Assembly: GCA_030589175.1 (NCBI GenBank)
Contig: JAUUWJ010000010.1
Coordinates: 1-10,837, forward strand
DNA: 10,837 nucleotides
Source: Actinomycetes bacterium
Lineage (GTDB): Bacteria; Actinomycetota; Aquicultoria; SURF-47; JAUUWJ01
Reading direction: 5' to 3'
Shown here: positions 1-7,599 of the stretch, piece by piece
How positions within the stretch are numbered: the stretch's first letter is position 1
Layout: each line of letters begins with the position of its first letter
Notes under the pieces: generated by a model
Told to the model about the DNA's origin: nothing
The model's database searches: none
Seen by the model: the letters and a program-made list of their open reading frames with translations, nothing else
Translations under genes and position numbers: made by a program

Positions 1-1
1 A

Positions 2-466
2 ACAATAGAAGAAAAAGCAAAGGCTGTAGATAAAAATGTTTTTGTTGCTCCAAATTTTGCAATAGGGGCCGTACTTATGATGGAGCTCTCCAAAAAAGCA
101 GCTAATCACATGGATCATGTAGAGATAATCGAACTTCATCATGATCAAAAAGCAGATGCTCCTTCCGGAACGGCGGAAAAAACAGCGGCAGAATTAACAG
201 CCAGCAGTGCCACGGTGGAGGGAGAAAGGGAAAATCTTAAAGGAAGCCGTGGTGGGGTAAAAAACAACATTAGGATACACAGCGTTAGGTTACCAGGACT
301 TGTAGCCCATCAAGAAGTAATATTTGGAGCTAAAGGCCAAACTTTGACTATTAGGCATGACACAACTGATAGGACTTCTTTCATGCCCGGTGTTTTAGCG
401 GCAATCAAGAAAGTACCGGAACTTAGCGGCCTAACATACGGACTTGAGAATATTTTGGAAATATAA
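2..466 (+). CDS. dapB: 4-hydroxy-tetrahydrodipicolinate reductase, 3' part (5' end outside window)
   Basis: DapB reduces the DapA product with NAD(P)H in the cytoplasmic diaminopimelate/lysine pathway, which feeds peptidoglycan and lysine synthesis. The frame is already open at the left edge, so about 154 C-terminal codons are visible out of a usual 250-270. The NAD-binding N-terminus is missing. Seen directly: [12 protein letters not shown], which opens the C-terminal domain; then [15 protein letters not shown], the family's substrate/catalytic signature with the two His and the Lys (codons from 137 to 151); then [18 protein letters not shown] and [15 protein letters not shown] near the end. 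The last two are typical of the Firmicutes/Actinobacteria-type enzyme. The ATG codons at 77 and 80 are internal methionines, not the start, because homology continues upstream of them. The gene lies 38 nt before dapA and is very probably co-transcribed with it. The identification is secure; only the start is unknown. Confidence 0.95.
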   Translation, partial: TIEEKAKAVDKNVFVAPNFAIGAVLMMELSKKAANHMDHVEIIELHHDQKADAPSGTAEKTAAELTASSATVEGERENLKGSRGGVKNNIRIHSVRLPGLVAHQEVIFGAKGQTLTIRHDTTDRTSFMPGVLAAIKKVPELSGLTYGLENILEI

Positions 467-504
467 CGATGAATAAACAACGAAAACCGAATAACGGAGT
501 TTAA

Positions 505-1398
505 ATGGCCGAACTTATTACGGCGATGGTAACAATTTTTAAAGATGATTTAAGCGTAGACTATGAAGCCTGCGCTGATTTAGCTTGCTTTCTAATAAAC
601 AATGGCTCTGATGGCTTAGTTGTAAGCGGAACGACAGGCGAGTCTCCAACGCTAACGGACGAAGAAAAACTAAATTTGTTCAGTAATATAAAAGAGGCCG
701 TCGGTAGTGATGTACAAGTAATAGCGGGAACGGGTTCAAACTCTACTGTTGCTTCCAAAAAACTTACAATAGAAGCTGAGCATACCGGAGTCGATGGCGT
801 GATGCTCGTCTCACCTTATTACAATAAACCACCGCAAAATGGTCTTATAGAGCACTTCAAAACGATAGCAAAGAAATCCAAGCTTCCGATAATACTTTAT
901 AACGTTCCATCAAGAACAGGTTCTAATATAGAAGCGAATACAACAATAACGCTTTCTAAAATAGATAATATCGTCGCTATAAAAGAGGCCAGCGGAGATG
1001 TAGCTCAAATAGAAAAAATAATAAATAATACCAGCGAAGATTTTAAGCTCTATAGCGGAGACGATGGTACTACTTTTGACATAATGAAGCTTGGCGGAAA
1101 CGGAGTGATTAGCGTTGCCTCTCATATAATCGGCAACAAAATAAAGGAAATGCTAAATCTTTGCCAAGATAACAACTTTGAAGAGGCTGAAAAATTAAAT
1201 AATAAACTCATGCCGGTTTTCAAAGGCTTGTTTAACACTACCAACCCTATTTTGGTTAAGGCCGGCTTGGAGCTTATCGGTCAACAAGGAGGACCACTCA
1301 GGCTTCCCCTTGTAAAAGAAACTAAGGAAGAAAATGAACAGTTAAAAGAGTTGCTAAGTGCTTTTGGCCTTCTCAAGCAATCTCTAAATGTAAAATAA
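505..1398 (+). CDS. dapA: 4-hydroxy-tetrahydrodipicolinate synthase
   Basis: DapA condenses pyruvate with aspartate semialdehyde, the committed step of diaminopimelate/lysine synthesis, acting as a cytoplasmic TIM barrel. It is 297 residues, the normal family length. Visible active-site elements, in order: SGTTGES (Thr43-Thr44), SPYYNKP (Tyr106), YNVPSRTG (Tyr132 and Arg137) and AIKEASGD with the Schiff-base Lys160. LYSGDDGTT follows at the expected place after the lysine. The ATG has GGAG at 496-499, five bases upstream, and MAELITAMVTIF is a typical DapA beginning, so the start is firm. It follows dapB by 38 nt, giving a dapB-dapA pair whose products act in consecutive steps. In many relatives the next gene is RNase J; here it is uppP after a 94-bp gap. 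No defects are seen. Confidence 0.97.
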   Translation: MAELITAMVTIFKDDLSVDYEACADLACFLINNGSDGLVVSGTTGESPTLTDEEKLNLFSNIKEAVGSDVQVIAGTGSNSTVASKKLTIEAEHTGVDGVMLVSPYYNKPPQNGLIEHFKTIAKKSKLPIILYNVPSRTGSNIEANTTITLSKIDNIVAIKEASGDVAQIEKIINNTSEDFKLYSGDDGTTFDIMKLGGNGVISVASHIIGNKIKEMLNLCQDNNFEEAEKLNNKLMPVFKGLFNTTNPILVKAGLELIGQQGGPLRLPLVKETKEENEQLKELLSAFGLLKQSLNVK

Positions 1399-1414
1399 AC
1401 GCTCCATAACTTAA

Positions 1415-1466
1415 ACGCCACCAGAAAGTACTTTGGCGAGATAAACATATAAACGATTTTCTGGTA
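1415..1466 (+). repeat. Competing inverted repeats between dapA and uppP
   Basis: An exact 8-bp inverted repeat pairs ACCAGAAA at 1420-1427 with TTTCTGGT at 1458-1465, with a 30-nt loop. A second, mutually exclusive stem pairs CGCCA (1416-1420) with TGGCG (1434-1438). Neither is followed by a T-run, so this is not a standard intrinsic terminator. The 3' arm of the long repeat overlaps the extended -10 proposed for uppP, so it could be a protein-binding site rather than an RNA fold. No function is assigned. Confidence 0.4.
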
Positions 1467-1470
1467 ATAT
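1442..1470 (+). promoter_or_regulatory. Candidate extended -10 promoter for uppP-ftsK
   Basis: TAAACA at 1442-1447 (4 of 6 matches to TTGACA) lies 17 bp before TAATAT at 1465-1470. TG at 1462-1463 completes an extended -10 (TGGTAATAT). The predicted transcription start is near 1477, giving a leader of only about 16 nt before the uppP ATG. This is assigned by consensus only; AT-rich DNA gives chance matches, but the TGn element and correct spacing favour it. Confidence 0.45.
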
Positions 1471-1492
1471 AAGTTAGAGATTACTTAAAGTA

Positions 1493-2272
1493 ATGACAAT
1501 AGTTCAGACGATCACACTAGGTGCGGTACAAGGAATAACTGAATTTTTACCGATTAGCAGCTCTGCTCATTTGGTATTAATACCACGTTTACTTAATTGG
1601 AACAATTTGGGCCATCAAAACACATCCCAAGTTTATTTTGACGTCGTTTTGCACCTGGGAAGTCTTATTGCTTTGCTTCTATACTTCAGAAAAGACTTAG
1701 TTGACATTTTAAAAAACCAATACGCCGGCAACAATAAATTTCTAATGTTTCTTTTCCTGGGTACCCTACCAATTGTTTTTGTCGGTTTACTTTTAGGCTC
1801 CAGCATAGAGAATATTTTTAAGTCTGCAAATATAACGGCCCTTTTGTTGATCTTTACAGGGCTATTGATCTTATTTAGTGAAATAAGGTCCCGTTTGAAT
1901 CGTAATATCGTAACTATGAAAGCAAAAGACAGCATTACCATAGGTATTGCCCAGGCTTTTGCGCTAGCACCAGGCATAAGCCGTTCGGGAGCTACGATAT
2001 CGGCCGGATTGCTACTCGGCCTTAACAGGGAAGCGGCAGCCAGGTTTTCTTTTCTATTGGCTATTCCAGCCATTATTGGTTCTTTATTAGTTACGGTTTT
2101 TAAAGCGGGAAGTTTCTTATTTAGCTATTACATGCTAGCCGGTCTTGTAAGCTCTTTCATTTTTAGCTACTTAGCAATATCATTTCTAATAGGGTATTTA
2201 AAAAAAGGCAGTTTATTTGTATTTGCCGCTTATTGTCTGTCGGCGGGTTTATTGTTCCTTATAATTTTATAA
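1493..2272 (+). CDS. uppP: Undecaprenyl-diphosphatase (bacitracin-resistance type, BacA/UppP family)
   Basis: UppP is an integral membrane phosphatase that converts undecaprenyl diphosphate to the monophosphate, recycling the lipid carrier for peptidoglycan and other envelope polymers. It is 259 residues, normal for the family, and strongly hydrophobic with about seven or eight membrane segments. Diagnostic motifs are GAVQGITEFLPISSSAHL near the N-terminus (Glu17 and His26) and PGISRSGATIS at 160-170, with the conserved Ser163, Arg164 and Thr168. The ATG fits family N-termini, but its ribosome-binding site is poor (AGAGA at 1476-1480, 12 nt upstream). A small hairpin, TTACT/AGTAA at 1481-1493, reaches the first base of the start codon, so initiation may be weak or controlled. 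The gene ends one base before ftsK. Its place between dapA and ftsK is one often held by RNase J in related gene orders. Confidence 0.95.
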   Translation: MTIVQTITLGAVQGITEFLPISSSAHLVLIPRLLNWNNLGHQNTSQVYFDVVLHLGSLIALLLYFRKDLVDILKNQYAGNNKFLMFLFLGTLPIVFVGLLLGSSIENIFKSANITALLLIFTGLLILFSEIRSRLNRNIVTMKAKDSITIGIAQAFALAPGISRSGATISAGLLLGLNREAAARFSFLLAIPAIIGSLLVTVFKAGSFLFSYYMLAGLVSSFIFSYLAISFLIGYLKKGSLFVFAAYCLSAGLLFLIIL

Positions 2273-2273
2273 A

Positions 2274-4391
2274 ATGGCTAAAAGAAAAAAGCGAATAAGA
2301 AAGAAAAAAGCGAATAAGAAACAAACAAGAGGGCTCTACGATATTTATTCCTTGCTGACTTTTGCCGGTGCTTTCTTGGCTCTGATATTTATCTACACTA
2401 AAACGACTGGCGTAGTGGGAAGCTACATAAATATCGCTCTAAAGTACGGTTTTGGCGGGGGACGCTATTTAATGCCATTTTTTCTAGCTGCTATGGCCTT
2501 GTATTTTATGCTAAGCAAGTCTAAGCAGTATTCGCGATTTGGGACAGGGCTGTCAATAAGTTTTTTAAGCATCTTGGCCATCAGTCATACTACGGTAGGG
2601 CTTAAAAATACTTTTAAACCACATTACTTGATGGAGAACGGAGGAATTGCCGGAGCTCTCTTTGCCTATAGCTTTAAATTTTTGATAGGACCGGGCGCCA
2701 GTTATGTAATCTTTAGCTTTGCTTTCATAGTTGGAGCATTATTGCTTACAAACAAGACACTGCCTGAATTATGGAAGAATACGAAAACAGGTGTCATTAC
2801 CCTAAAAGAAAAAGTTGACAAAAACTCTCCTTCGGAAGAACTAACCCAAAAAGTAGAAGAGATTAAGAAAATAGCAGTTAACACAAAAGCGATTGAGCCA
2901 CAGTTTGATTTTGAGCCGGTGCGACATAAAAAAACCGGAGAGGAAATAGAGGCAGAAAAAGTTAAGAAGGAAGAGTCTTTTAAGCTTCCGCCCGTCTCAA
3001 TTTTTTCTACGACCGATGGCTCAAAGTCAAAAGGCAAAAAAAGCGTCAAAGAAAATATTAAAGTTTTGGAAAAGACATTAAGTGACTTTGCAGGCGATGC
3101 CGGAGTATCCAAGGTTGTAACCGGCCCGACTGTCACCAGATATGAAATCCATCTGGCCTCCGGAGTAAAGGTTAATCGTATACTAAGTTTGGCTGATGAC
3201 ATAGCCTTGGCGTTCGCTTCGCCTGATGTTAGAATCCTTGCTCCAATCCCGGGTAAGTCGGCGATAGGAGTAGAGGTTCCCAATATTCATCGAGAACTTG
3301 TAACTATCGGAGACATTCTTACTAGTCCGAAAATGAAAGAAAATAATAGCGCTCTCTCCATAGTCATCGGCAAAGATATATCAGGTCATCCTACAATAGC
3401 AAATCTAGCCGATATGCCACATTTACTAATTGCCGGAGCAACCGGCTCGGGTAAGAGCGTATGCATAAACAGCTTAATAGCGACTATTTTAAGCCGGGCG
3501 ACACCTAGTATGGTTAAGATGATTCTCATAGACCCGAAACGAGTCGAGCTTAATATGTTCAACGGAATACCTCACCTGCTTACACCGGTCGTAACGCAAG
3601 CCAAACAAGCCGCTCACGCTTTAGAATGGGTAGTATCTGAGATGGAGAGCAGATATGAGCTTTTGGCAGCAAATAGAGTGAAAAATATTGCAGGCTATAA
3701 CAACAAAATGTCTAAAAAGGGATCAAATACCATGCCCTACATAATCGTAATTATAGATGAGTTAGCAGACTTAATGATGGTAGCGGCCAGAGAGGTTGAA
3801 GACGCTATCTGCCGGTTGGCCCAACTAGCCAGGGCGGTAGGAGTTCACTTGATTGTTGCAACACAGCGGCCTTCAACGGACGTTATAACCGGGCTTATCA
3901 AGGCAAACATAACTCACCGTATAGCTTTTGCCGTTTCATCCCAAATCGACTCCAGAGTTATCTTAGATTCAGGAGGAGCCGAAAAACTGGTTGGAAAAGG
4001 AGATATGCTTTTTTCAACGCCCCAGACAATAAAACCGAAAAGAATACAAGCGGCTTTTATAACAGAGAAAGAGATTGAAAATCTTTGCACTTTTATTAAA
4101 AGCCAATCCGAACCAGAATACGTGCAGGATATTACCACTCCCAAGAGAACACAATATTCGCTCGACGATTTTGAAGACGAACTCTATGATTCCGCTGTTG
4201 AAATAGTTGTTTCAAGCAAGAAGGCAAGCGTTTCATATCTGCAAAGAAGACTTAGAATAGGTTACGGCAGAGCGGCACGATTAATGGATATGCTAGAAGA
4301 CAAAGGTATCGTAGGACCGCAAGAAGGCTCTAAGCCCAGGGAAGTCCATATCGACGAAGAAGAACTCTCAACTTTAAGATCAGACGAATAA
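2274..4391 (+). CDS. ftsK: DNA translocase FtsK/SpoIIIE
   Basis: This is a septum-anchored ATP-driven pump that clears and orients chromosome termini during division. The 705 residues run as follows: a very basic cytoplasmic tail (residues 2-19); about four membrane segments between 21 and 160; a charged linker (165-255); the alpha/beta motor with Walker A GATGSGKS at 388-395 (Lys394) and Walker B IIVIIDELADL around Asp495-Glu496; the family signature ATQRPSTDVITGLIKANI; and a C-terminal gamma winged helix (about 634-695) with YLQRRLRIGYGRAARLMD and GSKPREV. The gamma helix reads GYGRAAR where many relatives have GYNRAAR. The start lies one base after the uppP stop with no recognisable Shine-Dalgarno, so translation is probably coupled to uppP. 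Codons 3-16 contain a 19-bp near-perfect tandem duplication. The identification is certain; the exact start is slightly less so. Confidence 0.97.
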   Translation: MAKRKKRIRKKKANKKQTRGLYDIYSLLTFAGAFLALIFIYTKTTGVVGSYINIALKYGFGGGRYLMPFFLAAMALYFMLSKSKQYSRFGTGLSISFLSILAISHTTVGLKNTFKPHYLMENGGIAGALFAYSFKFLIGPGASYVIFSFAFIVGALLLTNKTLPELWKNTKTGVITLKEKVDKNSPSEELTQKVEEIKKIAVNTKAIEPQFDFEPVRHKKTGEEIEAEKVKKEESFKLPPVSIFSTTDGSKSKGKKSVKENIKVLEKTLSDFAGDAGVSKVVTGPTVTRYEIHLASGVKVNRILSLADDIALAFASPDVRILAPIPGKSAIGVEVPNIHRELVTIGDILTSPKMKENNSALSIVIGKDISGHPTIANLADMPHLLIAGATGSGKSVCINSLIATILSRATPSMVKMILIDPKRVELNMFNGIPHLLTPVVTQAKQAAHALEWVVSEMESRYELLAANRVKNIAGYNNKMSKKGSNTMPYIIVIIDELADLMMVAAREVEDAICRLAQLARAVGVHLIVATQRPSTDVITGLIKANITHRIAFAVSSQIDSRVILDSGGAEKLVGKGDMLFSTPQTIKPKRIQAAFITEKEIENLCTFIKSQSEPEYVQDITTPKRTQYSLDDFEDELYDSAVEIVVSSKKASVSYLQRRLRIGYGRAARLMDMLEDKGIVGPQEGSKPREVHIDEEELSTLRSDE
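2281..2321 (+). repeat. 19-bp tandem duplication in the ftsK basic tail
   Basis: Positions 2281-2299 are repeated exactly at 2300-2318, with a few further matching bases to 2321 (core GAAAAAAGCGAATAAGAA). The period is not a multiple of three, so the two copies are read in different frames, yet both encode Lys/Arg-rich sequence. The low complexity of Lys codons may have helped it arise by slippage. Confidence 0.75.
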
Positions 4392-4429
4392 AAGCTCTAC
4401 TATCAATCATTTCCTAAAAACTTTACAAG

Positions 4430-4458
4430 TTGAAAAATAACTAAAAAATATTTGTTAT
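4430..4458 (+). promoter_or_regulatory. Candidate promoter for rodZ (and possibly pgsA-cinA-thpR)
   Basis: TTGAAA at 4430-4435 lies 17 bp before TGTTAT at 4453-4458, in the 111-bp gap after ftsK. The predicted start is near 4465, giving a leader of about 38 nt that begins just before the hairpin over the rodZ ribosome-binding site. This rests on consensus matching in AT-rich DNA, so it is moderate evidence only. Confidence 0.4.
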
Positions 4459-4480
4459 TTATAAAAGCGACTGGGTATAT

Positions 4481-4496
4481 CCCCTAATGAAAGGGG
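4481..4496 (+). promoter_or_regulatory. Hairpin sequestering the rodZ ribosome-binding site
   Basis: CCCCT at 4481-4485 pairs perfectly with AGGGG at 4492-4496 across a 6-nt loop. AGGGG is also the Shine-Dalgarno of rodZ, six bases before its ATG. The only good ribosome-binding sequence is therefore inside a GC-rich stem, which suggests translational control. No T-run follows, so it is not a terminator. GGG at 4473-4475 could pair with CCC at 4481-4483 and release the site, but that stem is only 3 bp. Confidence 0.5.
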
Positions 4497-4502
4497 ATTG
4501 AA

Positions 4503-5237
4503 ATGCCTTCAATCGGTCATCAGTTAGCTTCAGCCCGCCGTAAGCAGGGCCTTAACATAAAAGAAATAGAAGAAAACACTAAGATTAGATCAAGGTTTTT
4601 AAAGGCAATCGAGAAAAATGAGTTTGATGTTTTACCAGGACCTGTTTATGTAAAAGGTTTTATCAGGTCTTATGCCAACTACTTAAAAATAGAAGCAGAC
4701 CCATTGGTTGAAGAGTACAAGAAAATTCAACCAAAACAAAACCTATCGGTAGCAGAACTTATGCCTCCGTCATTCAAAGTCGCCACTGGAAGTAAAAAGA
4801 TACCAAAAATAACAATTCCTTTTGCTTTAATAACCTTAATTTTTTTCATGATGGTTTTTCTGGCTTATTTAGGCTATCAAGACACGACTTTGAGTAATAA
4901 GATCTCAAGCAAAAAAGAAATAGACCAAGAGATTGAAAGCTTAAAGGAAAGCAGAAAACCGAAAAAGAAAAAAAGCGATAAAAAAACAGTTAAGAAAACA
5001 ACCTTGTTTAAATTGCGGCTAGTCTTTGAAAGAGGCACCTGGGTGCGTCTTAGAGCGGACGGAAAAACGTTTTTCTATAATTATGTTAGAAAAGGTGAGA
5101 GTAGGACTTTTATATCCCGAAAGCCAATTGAGATTACTGCCGGCCGGGGCTCTTTCGTAAAAGTCTATAAAGATAATCATCAGAAAGGCACATTATCTAC
5201 TAACCCAACTATTGCTACTAAAGTTTTTAAAAAGTAA
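4503..5237 (+). CDS. rodZ: RodZ-like membrane-anchored helix-turn-helix protein (HTH_25 and DUF4115)
   Basis: RodZ links the MreB cytoskeleton to the cell-wall elongation machinery and maintains rod shape. In the 244 residues I see: an N-terminal HTH_25-type domain (about 3-75) with GHQLASARRKQGLNIKEIE and the hallmark FDVLPGPVYVKGFIRSYANY; one membrane segment at about 102-123; a very Lys-rich linker (about 131-168); and an extracytoplasmic DUF4115 domain (about 169-240) with GTWVRLRADGK and the Gly-rich ITAGRGSFVKV. This order, with the HTH in the cytoplasm and DUF4115 outside, is the standard RodZ architecture. The ATG has AGGGG at 4492-4496 as its Shine-Dalgarno, which lies in a hairpin. 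In Bacillus the equivalent gene (ymfM) also precedes pgsA. The HTH is thought to bind MreB rather than DNA in the family, so a transcription-factor label would be misleading. Confidence 0.9.
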   Translation: MPSIGHQLASARRKQGLNIKEIEENTKIRSRFLKAIEKNEFDVLPGPVYVKGFIRSYANYLKIEADPLVEEYKKIQPKQNLSVAELMPPSFKVATGSKKIPKITIPFALITLIFFMMVFLAYLGYQDTTLSNKISSKKEIDQEIESLKESRKPKKKKSDKKTVKKTTLFKLRLVFERGTWVRLRADGKTFFYNYVRKGESRTFISRKPIEITAGRGSFVKVYKDNHQKGTLSTNPTIATKVFKK

Positions 5238-5306
5238 GATAGACTGAGATAAGTAAAAACGTAAATAGAAAAATTTATTACATTAAAAGTAGAAAGGTAA
5301 ATTCTC

Positions 5307-5843
5307 GTGCAAAACCTGGCCAATAGAATTACATTTGCCAGAATTGTTCTAACTCCGATATTTTTCATCCTGCTCATGAGCGATTTTCAGTACAGGCAAT
5401 GGTTTGCAGCATCGGCATTTGCCCTGATTGCACTTTCAGACGGATTAGATGGCTATTTTGCCAGAGCTTACAACCAAGTAACGAACCTAGGAAAAAATCT
5501 TGATCCTCTAGCTGATAAGCTAGTTGTAATAGCAGCTTTAGTTGCATTAGTGCAAGTAGCATCTCTTCCTGTTTGGGTAGCAGCTCTCATTATAGGAAGA
5601 GAAATCGCAGTTTCAATATTGAGGCTTATGGCAAATCGAAAGAATATAGCAATAAGCGCTTCTTCTTTGGGTAAAGCAAAGACATTTTTTCAAGTGATCG
5701 CCATATTCTTTTGGATATTTAACGTCGACGGTTCATTAGCTATCATTAATCAAATAAGCTGGATATTGATTGTCGTAGCCGTTATATTAAGTTTTGTATC
5801 TGCTTTTAATTATTTTGCAAAGTTTAGGGAGATATGGACTTAA
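5307..5843 (+). CDS. pgsA: CDP-diacylglycerol-glycerol-3-phosphate 3-phosphatidyltransferase
   Basis: PgsA makes phosphatidylglycerophosphate from CDP-diacylglycerol and glycerol-3-phosphate, the committed step to phosphatidylglycerol and cardiolipin in the inner membrane. It is 178 residues, typical for the family, with about six hydrophobic segments. The CDP-alcohol phosphotransferase signature is complete: Asp45, Asp48-Gly49, Ala52-Arg53, Gly62, Asp66 and Asp70, within SDGLDGYFAR and LGKNLDPLADK. The start is GTG at 5307, supported by AGAAAGG at 5291-5297 and by the family-like MQNLANRITFARIVLTPIF. The stop overlaps cinA by 10 nt, so the two are probably translationally coupled. Other CDP-alcohol transferases share the motif; the small size, N-terminus and neighbourhood favour PgsA. 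Confidence 0.93.
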   Translation: MQNLANRITFARIVLTPIFFILLMSDFQYRQWFAASAFALIALSDGLDGYFARAYNQVTNLGKNLDPLADKLVVIAALVALVQVASLPVWVAALIIGREIAVSILRLMANRKNIAISASSLGKAKTFFQVIAIFFWIFNVDGSLAIINQISWILIVVAVILSFVSAFNYFAKFREIWT

Positions 5844-7060
5844 AAATTGCCCTTCTTACCATAGGAACAGAGCTAACTGAAGGAATAGTAAAGGATACAA
5901 ATTCATACTATTTATCAAAAGAGCTTTTCGAAAACGGATACTCTGTTACAAAACATGTCAGCGTTCCGGACTCATTGGAAGCTATTGTAAAAGAGATAAA
6001 ACAACTGGTAACCGAATTTCACATAATAATTGCTACCGGAGGGTTAGGGCCGACTCAAGATGACTTAACAAGAGAAGCGATATCAAAAGCATATGGAAAA
6101 GAATTAGAGATTAGTACAAAGTATTACGAAATTGCTAAAGAAAATCATCCCAAAAATGGAGCGAAAAGACTGGCCAGCTTTCCAAAAGATGCCCAATTAA
6201 TAGAACCCGGACAATACGGAGCAGCCGGATTTCTACTAAAAGAGAATCAAAAAATCATAATATCTTTACCTGGCGTGCCAAAAGAACTCGAGATGATGCT
6301 TAAAAAGTCCGTATTAAAAATAATATCGGAATTTGAAAAAGGTCTTGGTCAACCCAAAGAATTTATTAGACGCCGCATTTTCAAGTTTGTAAATCTCAGA
6401 GAAACTCAGATAGAAGAAAAACTAAAGCTAATTGATGGCAAACTAAACTATGGCATATTGCCAAAACTCGGCGAAGTTCATCTATATCTTAGTGTTAAGT
6501 CTGAAAATGAAAGTGAAACTCAAAGCAGGCTTGAGCAACTTGACGAAAGAGTTGAAGAGTTATTCAACGACAATCTTTTTGCCAAAGATGATGAAACTTT
6601 GGAACAAGTAATAGTAAGAGACCTGTCGAGCAAAAAATTGCTTTTATCGGTTGCCGAATCTTCTACCGGAGGATTGATAGGCCACAGAATTACTAACGTA
6701 AAAGACTCTTCTATTATATTTCCCGGAGGATTTATTGCTTACTCAAACGAACTTAAAGAAGAGATTGGCGTAAATAAAGAGGTAATGGTTTCAAAAGGTG
6801 CGGTTAGCAAAGAGGTAGCAGCTCAAATGGCTGAAGCAACTCTAAAAATGACAAAAAGCGATATTAGCGTATCGGTAACCGGAATAGCCGGCCCCACCGG
6901 AGCAACAAAAGAAAAACCGCTTGGGTTACACTACATCGGATTAGCTAAAAAAGGCAAAGAAACAAAAGTAAAGAAATTTGTTTTCAGAGGAGACAGGGAG
7001 CAAAACCAATTACTTGCCAGTCAGGAAGCTTTAGTAATGGTCAGAGAATCATACTTATGA
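5834..7060 (+). CDS. cinA: CinA: ADP-ribose pyrophosphatase-like / nicotinamide-nucleotide amidase
   Basis: This is a two-domain cytoplasmic protein. The N-terminal MoCF-biosynthesis-like domain (about 1-170) shows LLTIGTELTEG, ATGGLGPTQDDLTREA and LPGVPKELEMM. The C-terminal CinA/PncC amidase domain (about 255-405) shows AESSTGG, GGFIAYSNELK and SVTGIAGPTGATKEKPLGL. In the family the C-terminal domain deamidates NMN to NaMN for pyridine-nucleotide recycling. The gene is named for competence-induced expression with recA in streptococci. At 408 residues both halves are present and no key motif is lost; AESSTGG replaces the frequent AESCTGG. The ATG overlaps pgsA by 10 nt. AGGGAG at 5826-5831 is only two bases before it, so spacing is short, but no in-frame start exists further upstream because a stop codon lies at 5825. 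The gene overlaps thpR by ATGA. Confidence 0.94.
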   Translation: MDLKIALLTIGTELTEGIVKDTNSYYLSKELFENGYSVTKHVSVPDSLEAIVKEIKQLVTEFHIIIATGGLGPTQDDLTREAISKAYGKELEISTKYYEIAKENHPKNGAKRLASFPKDAQLIEPGQYGAAGFLLKENQKIIISLPGVPKELEMMLKKSVLKIISEFEKGLGQPKEFIRRRIFKFVNLRETQIEEKLKLIDGKLNYGILPKLGEVHLYLSVKSENESETQSRLEQLDERVEELFNDNLFAKDDETLEQVIVRDLSSKKLLLSVAESSTGGLIGHRITNVKDSSIIFPGGFIAYSNELKEEIGVNKEVMVSKGAVSKEVAAQMAEATLKMTKSDISVSVTGIAGPTGATKEKPLGLHYIGLAKKGKETKVKKFVFRGDREQNQLLASQEALVMVRESYL

Positions 7061-7599
7061 CACGGCTATTTGTAGCAATAGATTTTGAGCAAAAAACAAA
7101 AAAAAGATTAGAAGATTTTACAAAAAAACTAGATATTAAAGATGCGCGGGTAGTGCCGGCAAAAAATATTCACATCACTGTCAAGTTCCTAGGATATGTT
7201 GAAGAAAGCATTTTACCGGAAATAAAAAAGGTGCTATCAAGTATCGCCAATAAACATGGTCCTTTTAATGTAACCTTGGATAGATTAGGCGCTTTCCCTT
7301 CGAAAAGGAAAGGGAGAATATTTTGGCTCGGTTCTCGAAAGAATGAAGCGGCAAACAGTTTCGCAGATGATCTAGATAAAAAATTTCAAGCACTTGGATT
7401 TAAGCTTGAAAAGAGAGCTTTTAAGATACATCTAACTCTTGCTAGGTTAAAAAAACCGATAAATTTAGAAAAAGCTACTAATGCAAAAATATCGTCTGTA
7501 GATCAAAAAGTTAGCCATATTTCATTGTTTGAAAGTAAGATTACACCCAAAGGGGCCCAGTACAGAGTACTTGAAAAATATTATTTAAAAAGAGCTTGA
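7057..7599 (+). CDS. thpR: RNA 2',3'-cyclic phosphodiesterase (2'-5' RNA ligase family)
   Basis: ThpR belongs to the 2H phosphoesterases, which open 2',3'-cyclic phosphates on RNA and can join 2'-5' ends in vitro; its cellular role is uncertain. It is 180 residues, normal for the family. Both catalytic HxTx motifs are present: HITV at residues 39-42 and HLTL at 125-128. MTRLFVAIDF, GRIFWLG and LGAFPSKRKG also match the fold. The start codon sits in an ATGA overlap with the cinA stop, indicating translational coupling and an operon pgsA-cinA-thpR. The final TGA (7597-7599) lies inside the -35 box of the recA promoter, so the gene ends exactly where SOS control begins. A thpR gene between cinA and recA is known from several Clostridia-type gene orders. 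Confidence 0.92.
   Translation: MTRLFVAIDFEQKTKKRLEDFTKKLDIKDARVVPAKNIHITVKFLGYVEESILPEIKKVLSSIANKHGPFNVTLDRLGAFPSKRKGRIFWLGSRKNEAANSFADDLDKKFQALGFKLEKRAFKIHLTLARLKKPINLEKATNAKISSVDQKVSHISLFESKITPKGAQYRVLEKYYLKRA

Noticed and set aside
561..758. Minus-strand open frame inside dapA (also similar ones at 910-1125, 1633-2073 and 2702-3283)
   Set aside because: They are antisense shadows of secure genes, have no family motifs and no ribosome-binding sites, and their composition follows the codon structure of the opposite strand.
5238..5306. Separate promoter for pgsA in the rodZ-pgsA gap
   Set aside because: The 69 bp are AT-rich, but no pair of -35 and -10 boxes with acceptable spacing and two good matches was found; cotranscription with rodZ is simpler.
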